Assembly: GCF_031127815.1 (NCBI RefSeq)
Contig: NZ_JARXHY010000012.1
Span: 124,001-188,000 of the forward strand
Reading direction: 5' to 3'
DNA: 64,000 bases
Source: Pelagicoccus sp. SDUM812003
GTDB lineage: Bacteria > Verrucomicrobiota > Verrucomicrobiia > Opitutales > Opitutaceae
This document shows positions 61,539 to 64,000 of this stretch, in pieces. A program made the translations under genes and the position numbers. Position 1 is the stretch's first letter. Each line of letters begins with the position of its first letter. The notes under the pieces were generated by a model that saw only the letters and a program-made list of their open reading frames with translations, was not told where the DNA came from and made no database searches.

Positions 61539-62702
61539 ATGATCACTCTCCGCTACGGCACGAACCCTCATCAAAAAGAAGCCTTCCTCGAGTTTCCGGA
61601 GCCTTCTCCCATCAAGATCATCAACGGCGCTCCGGGCTACATCAACATGCTGGACGCCCTCACGTCCTGGCAGCTCGTGCGCGAGCTGAAAGAGGCCACC
61701 GGCAAGGCATCCGCGGCCTCATACAAGCACGTCAGTCCGGCCGGAGCGGCCATCGCCAAGCCCATCGACGACGCGTTCAAGGAGTCGCAGTTTCTCAAAA
61801 CAACCGACTTCTCGCCGGTCGCCAGCGCTTACGTGCGGGCTCGGGGAGGGGACCGTCTTTGCTCGTTCGGCGACGTGCTGGCGGTGAGCGACGTGGTGGA
61901 CGTTAGCCTGGCTCAGTTTCTCAAAACCGAGGTCAGCGACCTGATCATCGCTCCTGGCTACGAGCCGGAAGCAGCCGAAATCCTCAAGCAGAAGAAAAAG
62001 GGCGGCTTCTGCATGCTGGAGATCGACTACGACTTCATGCCGACCGGCATCGAAAAGCGCGAAATCTTCGGTATCACCGTAGCCCAGGAGCGCAACAGCC
62101 GCCTCTATACCAAGGCCGATTTCACCAACGTCGTTTCTGAAAATAAAAACGTCTCCGAGGACGCTCTCGACACCTTGCTCGTCGCGGCGATTTCCCTGAA
62201 GTACACCCAGTCGAACTCCATCAGCGTGGCCTACGATGGCCAGATCGTGGGCATGGGCGCCGGCCAGCAGTCCCGCATTCACTGCACCCGCCTGGCTTGC
62301 GACAAGGCCGACAAGTGGTTCCTGCAGCGCCACCACAAGGTGCGAGGCCTGGACTTCAAGGACGGCCTCAAAAAGGTGGAAAAGACCAACCTCATCGACC
62401 AGTACCTGCTCTGGGACAGCCTCAGCGCCCACGAGGAAGCGAACATGTTGGAAAACTTCAACACCCGCCCCGAGCCCATCAGCCGCGAGGAGCGGGCCGA
62501 GTGGATCAAGCAGTACGACGACATTTGTCTCGGCTCCGACGCTTTCATCCCATTCCGCGACAATATCGACCGAGCCAGCCGCTCTAACGTGCAGCATATC
62601 GTGGAAACAGGCGGTTCGCTACGCAGCGACCTGGTTATCGACGCCGCCAACGAATATGGCATGACCGTCACCGCCACCGGCATCCGCAGCTTCCTGCACT
62701 AG
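61539..62702 (+). CDS. Stand-alone AICAR transformylase, eukaryote-like
   Basis: 387 residues from the ATG at 61539; the earlier in-frame codon (61431) adds unlikely sequence. It formylates AICAR with 10-formyl-tetrahydrofolate, the ninth step of purine synthesis. The usual PurH N-terminal IMP cyclohydrolase domain is missing, leaving only the transformylase fold. K63 and H64 in the active-site SYKHVSPAG and the GAGQQSRIHCTRLA, SSDAFxPFRDN-like and YTQSNS segments follow the animal ATIC sequence rather than the E. coli PurH style (KHANPCG). A small group of bacterial stand-alone enzymes of this type is known. IMP cyclohydrolase must come from another gene. Confidence 0.93.
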   Translation: MITLRYGTNPHQKEAFLEFPEPSPIKIINGAPGYINMLDALTSWQLVRELKEATGKASAASYKHVSPAGAAIAKPIDDAFKESQFLKTTDFSPVASAYVRARGGDRLCSFGDVLAVSDVVDVSLAQFLKTEVSDLIIAPGYEPEAAEILKQKKKGGFCMLEIDYDFMPTGIEKREIFGITVAQERNSRLYTKADFTNVVSENKNVSEDALDTLLVAAISLKYTQSNSISVAYDGQIVGMGAGQQSRIHCTRLACDKADKWFLQRHHKVRGLDFKDGLKKVEKTNLIDQYLLWDSLSAHEEANMLENFNTRPEPISREERAEWIKQYDDICLGSDAFIPFRDNIDRASRSNVQHIVETGGSLRSDLVIDAANEYGMTVTATGIRSFLH

Positions 62703-62734
62703 AGCAAGAGCGCCCAGCTCATTGACAGACTCTC

Positions 62735-62766
62735 AAGCGTGTCAGAGCTTTCTGGCACGCTTTTTT
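62735..62766 (+). terminator. Intrinsic terminator of the AICAR transformylase gene
   Basis: AAGCGTGTCAGA pairs with TCTGGCACGCTT (one T-G pair) across a 4-5 nt loop, and the T-run follows to 62766. Confidence 0.85.
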
Positions 62767-62825
62767 ATGTGCCTGAATGAAGGCCCATTTCCCTCAACCC
62801 ATTCATAAAGCTACCCCACGAAAGA

Positions 62826-64000
62826 ATGCCCCATTTCCTTAGGCCCGCCCCAAAGCCTCTCACCACGCTCGTCCTCATCGCAACCACCTGCGTCCAGGCC
62901 CTCGCCGCCGCCGACAGCCCCGATCAATCGCCGCCCACGCTCATCGACCCCGACGCCACCCCGCAAACCCTCGCTCTCTATCGAAACCTCAAAGAGCTCG
63001 CTCCGCAGGCCACGCTATTCGGCGCCCAAGCCACACTGGCCTACGGCTACCATTGGTTCGACGAAGAAGGGCGCTCGGACGTTAAAACGGTTACCGGAAG
63101 CTATCCCGCGGTCTACGGATGGGATGTCATGGAAATCGAACTACCGACTGAGGCCCGTTCCGAAAACCACTACCGCTACGACTTCGACGACCGTATCCGC
63201 TGGGCCAAGGAAGCCTACGCTCGCGGCGGGGTCATCACTTACGCTTGGCACAAATCCAATCCCGTCTCCGGCAAGAATTTCTACGACAAGACGCCCGCCG
63301 CCGCCACCTTGCTCCCGGGTGGCGAGAACCATGAAGCCTTCATGGAAACGCTCGACCGGCTGGCCACGTTTTTCAAAGCCCACGAAGAAGTCCCCATCAT
63401 CTTTCGTCCTTGGCACGAGCACAACGGAGATTGGTTCTGGTGGGGCAAGGGCTATGTATCCGAAGAAAACTACATCGCTCTCTGGCGTCTCACCGTCGAC
63501 ACCCTCAGAGACGAAAAAGGCGTGCACAACCTCATCTACGCCTTCTCGCCCGACCGCAGCCGGATGTATGAGCACGAGGGCAGGGATGCCTATTTTTATG
63601 CGTATCCAGGAGATAACTACGTCGACATCATCGGCATCGACAACTACTGGGACGTCGGACATCCGGGCAACCGGAAGCCGAAGGAGGAACGCATCGAGGA
63701 TTTCGTCGCCAGCCTCGAGCTAGTGGTCTCCATCGCAAACGAGAAAAACAAAGTAGCCGCTCTCACCGAAACCGGACTGGACCGCCTAGAGGATCCGACC
63801 TGGTGGACGGAGGTGCTGCTGGCTGGAATCAACCGCAACGAAACCACCCGGCAGATCGCCTACCTGCAAGTCTGGAGAAACGCCAATCGCGAGCTCGAAG
63901 GACGCGACCACTTCTACGTGCCCTACGAAGGCCACCCCAGCGTCCCTAGTTTCATCGAATTCAAAAACGACCCCAGCATCCTTTTCGAAGACGAGCTGCC
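62826..64000 (+). CDS. Glycoside hydrolase family 26 beta-mannanase, N-terminal 391 residues (runs off the window)
   Basis: The frame opens with an ATG at 62826 and is uninterrupted to the right edge (391 codons plus two bases), so the C-terminus is not seen. Signal peptide about 1-29 (ends ALAAA). The GH26 (beta/alpha)8 signatures are clear: acid/base E198 in RPWHEHNGDWFWWG, the nucleophile E315 in ALTETGLD, plus YAWHKSNP and GIDNYWDVG. GH26 enzymes are mostly endo-beta-1,4-mannanases acting on mannan, glucomannan or galactomannan outside the cell. It fits with the CE2 deacetylase and GH130 phosphorylase nearby. Confidence 0.92.
   Translation, partial: MPHFLRPAPKPLTTLVLIATTCVQALAAADSPDQSPPTLIDPDATPQTLALYRNLKELAPQATLFGAQATLAYGYHWFDEEGRSDVKTVTGSYPAVYGWDVMEIELPTEARSENHYRYDFDDRIRWAKEAYARGGVITYAWHKSNPVSGKNFYDKTPAAATLLPGGENHEAFMETLDRLATFFKAHEEVPIIFRPWHEHNGDWFWWGKGYVSEENYIALWRLTVDTLRDEKGVHNLIYAFSPDRSRMYEHEGRDAYFYAYPGDNYVDIIGIDNYWDVGHPGNRKPKEERIEDFVASLELVVSIANEKNKVAALTETGLDRLEDPTWWTEVLLAGINRNETTRQIAYLQVWRNANRELEGRDHFYVPYEGHPSVPSFIEFKNDPSILFEDEL

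Overview
The window looks like chromosomal DNA of a Verrucomicrobiota bacterium, most likely a marine member of the Opitutia (Puniceicoccales/Pelagicoccus-like). This is inferred from a Verru_Chthon-type pseudopilin cassette at the left edge, a VPDSG-CTERM-like sorting tail on a choice-of-anchor A protein, few recognisable Shine-Dalgarno sequences, GC of roughly 55-60 percent, and many secreted glycan-active proteins beside ordinary housekeeping genes. No plasmid, phage, insertion sequence or CRISPR array was seen.

Layout. 1-4602: four overlapping pseudopilin-type genes (end of D-like, then B-, C- and A-like) closed by a terminator. 4775-6386: the small SRP RNA followed 9 bp later by dnaX, whose gamma frame ends just after an A10 run while an open -1 frame continues to a tau-like C-terminus. 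6477-10682: a TPR protein, a secreted EF-hand protein divergent from an OmpR/CusRS-like two-component system (with a perfect inverted-repeat box between them), and a lipoprotein. 10877-15627: choice-of-anchor A protein, membrane metallophosphoesterase, dienelactone hydrolase, DUF2147 protein and a beta-barrel-like outer-membrane protein. 15854-25481: thrS (without TGS domain), a TPR/HEAT-like protein, cysS, hemB, an acidic-tailed unknown, pyrD and dapF. 25517-32766: a 1999-residue DUF3857/transglutaminase/TPR protein and an unknown acidic protein. 32978-40761: AEC transporter, PAS hybrid kinase, M20 peptidase, SNase-like protein, and a degenerate receiver fused to a coiled coil. 40999-46416: pckG, a primary-type sigma factor with a long structured upstream region, trpE and tRNA-Arg(TCT). 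46554-49562: a double beta-helix plus propeller secreted protein.

49591-64000 is a sensing and carbohydrate region. A TonB-dependent receptor, a YfiR-family periplasmic protein and a CHASE8-like hybrid histidine kinase form one tight operon. Next to it lie a GH43 glycosidase, a CE2-like SGNH esterase, a chemoreceptor, a GH130 phosphorylase, a DUF1080 protein, a stand-alone eukaryote-like AICAR transformylase and, running off the right edge, a GH26 beta-mannanase. GH26 + CE2 + GH130 is the gene content expected for acetylated (gluco/galacto)mannan breakdown: endo-cleavage, deacetylation, then phosphorolysis of mannosides. The receptor-YfiR-kinase operon may report substrate binding, but this is inference.

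Most worth a second look: the dnaX slippery run; the CusR/HprR-like box; the receptor-YfiR-kinase module beside the mannan genes; the degenerate receiver/coiled-coil protein; the giant transglutaminase-like protein; a dispersed GC-rich intergenic repeat (five copies); and a long hairpin upstream of the sigma factor gene. Function calls rest on motif recognition by eye; no database search was possible.
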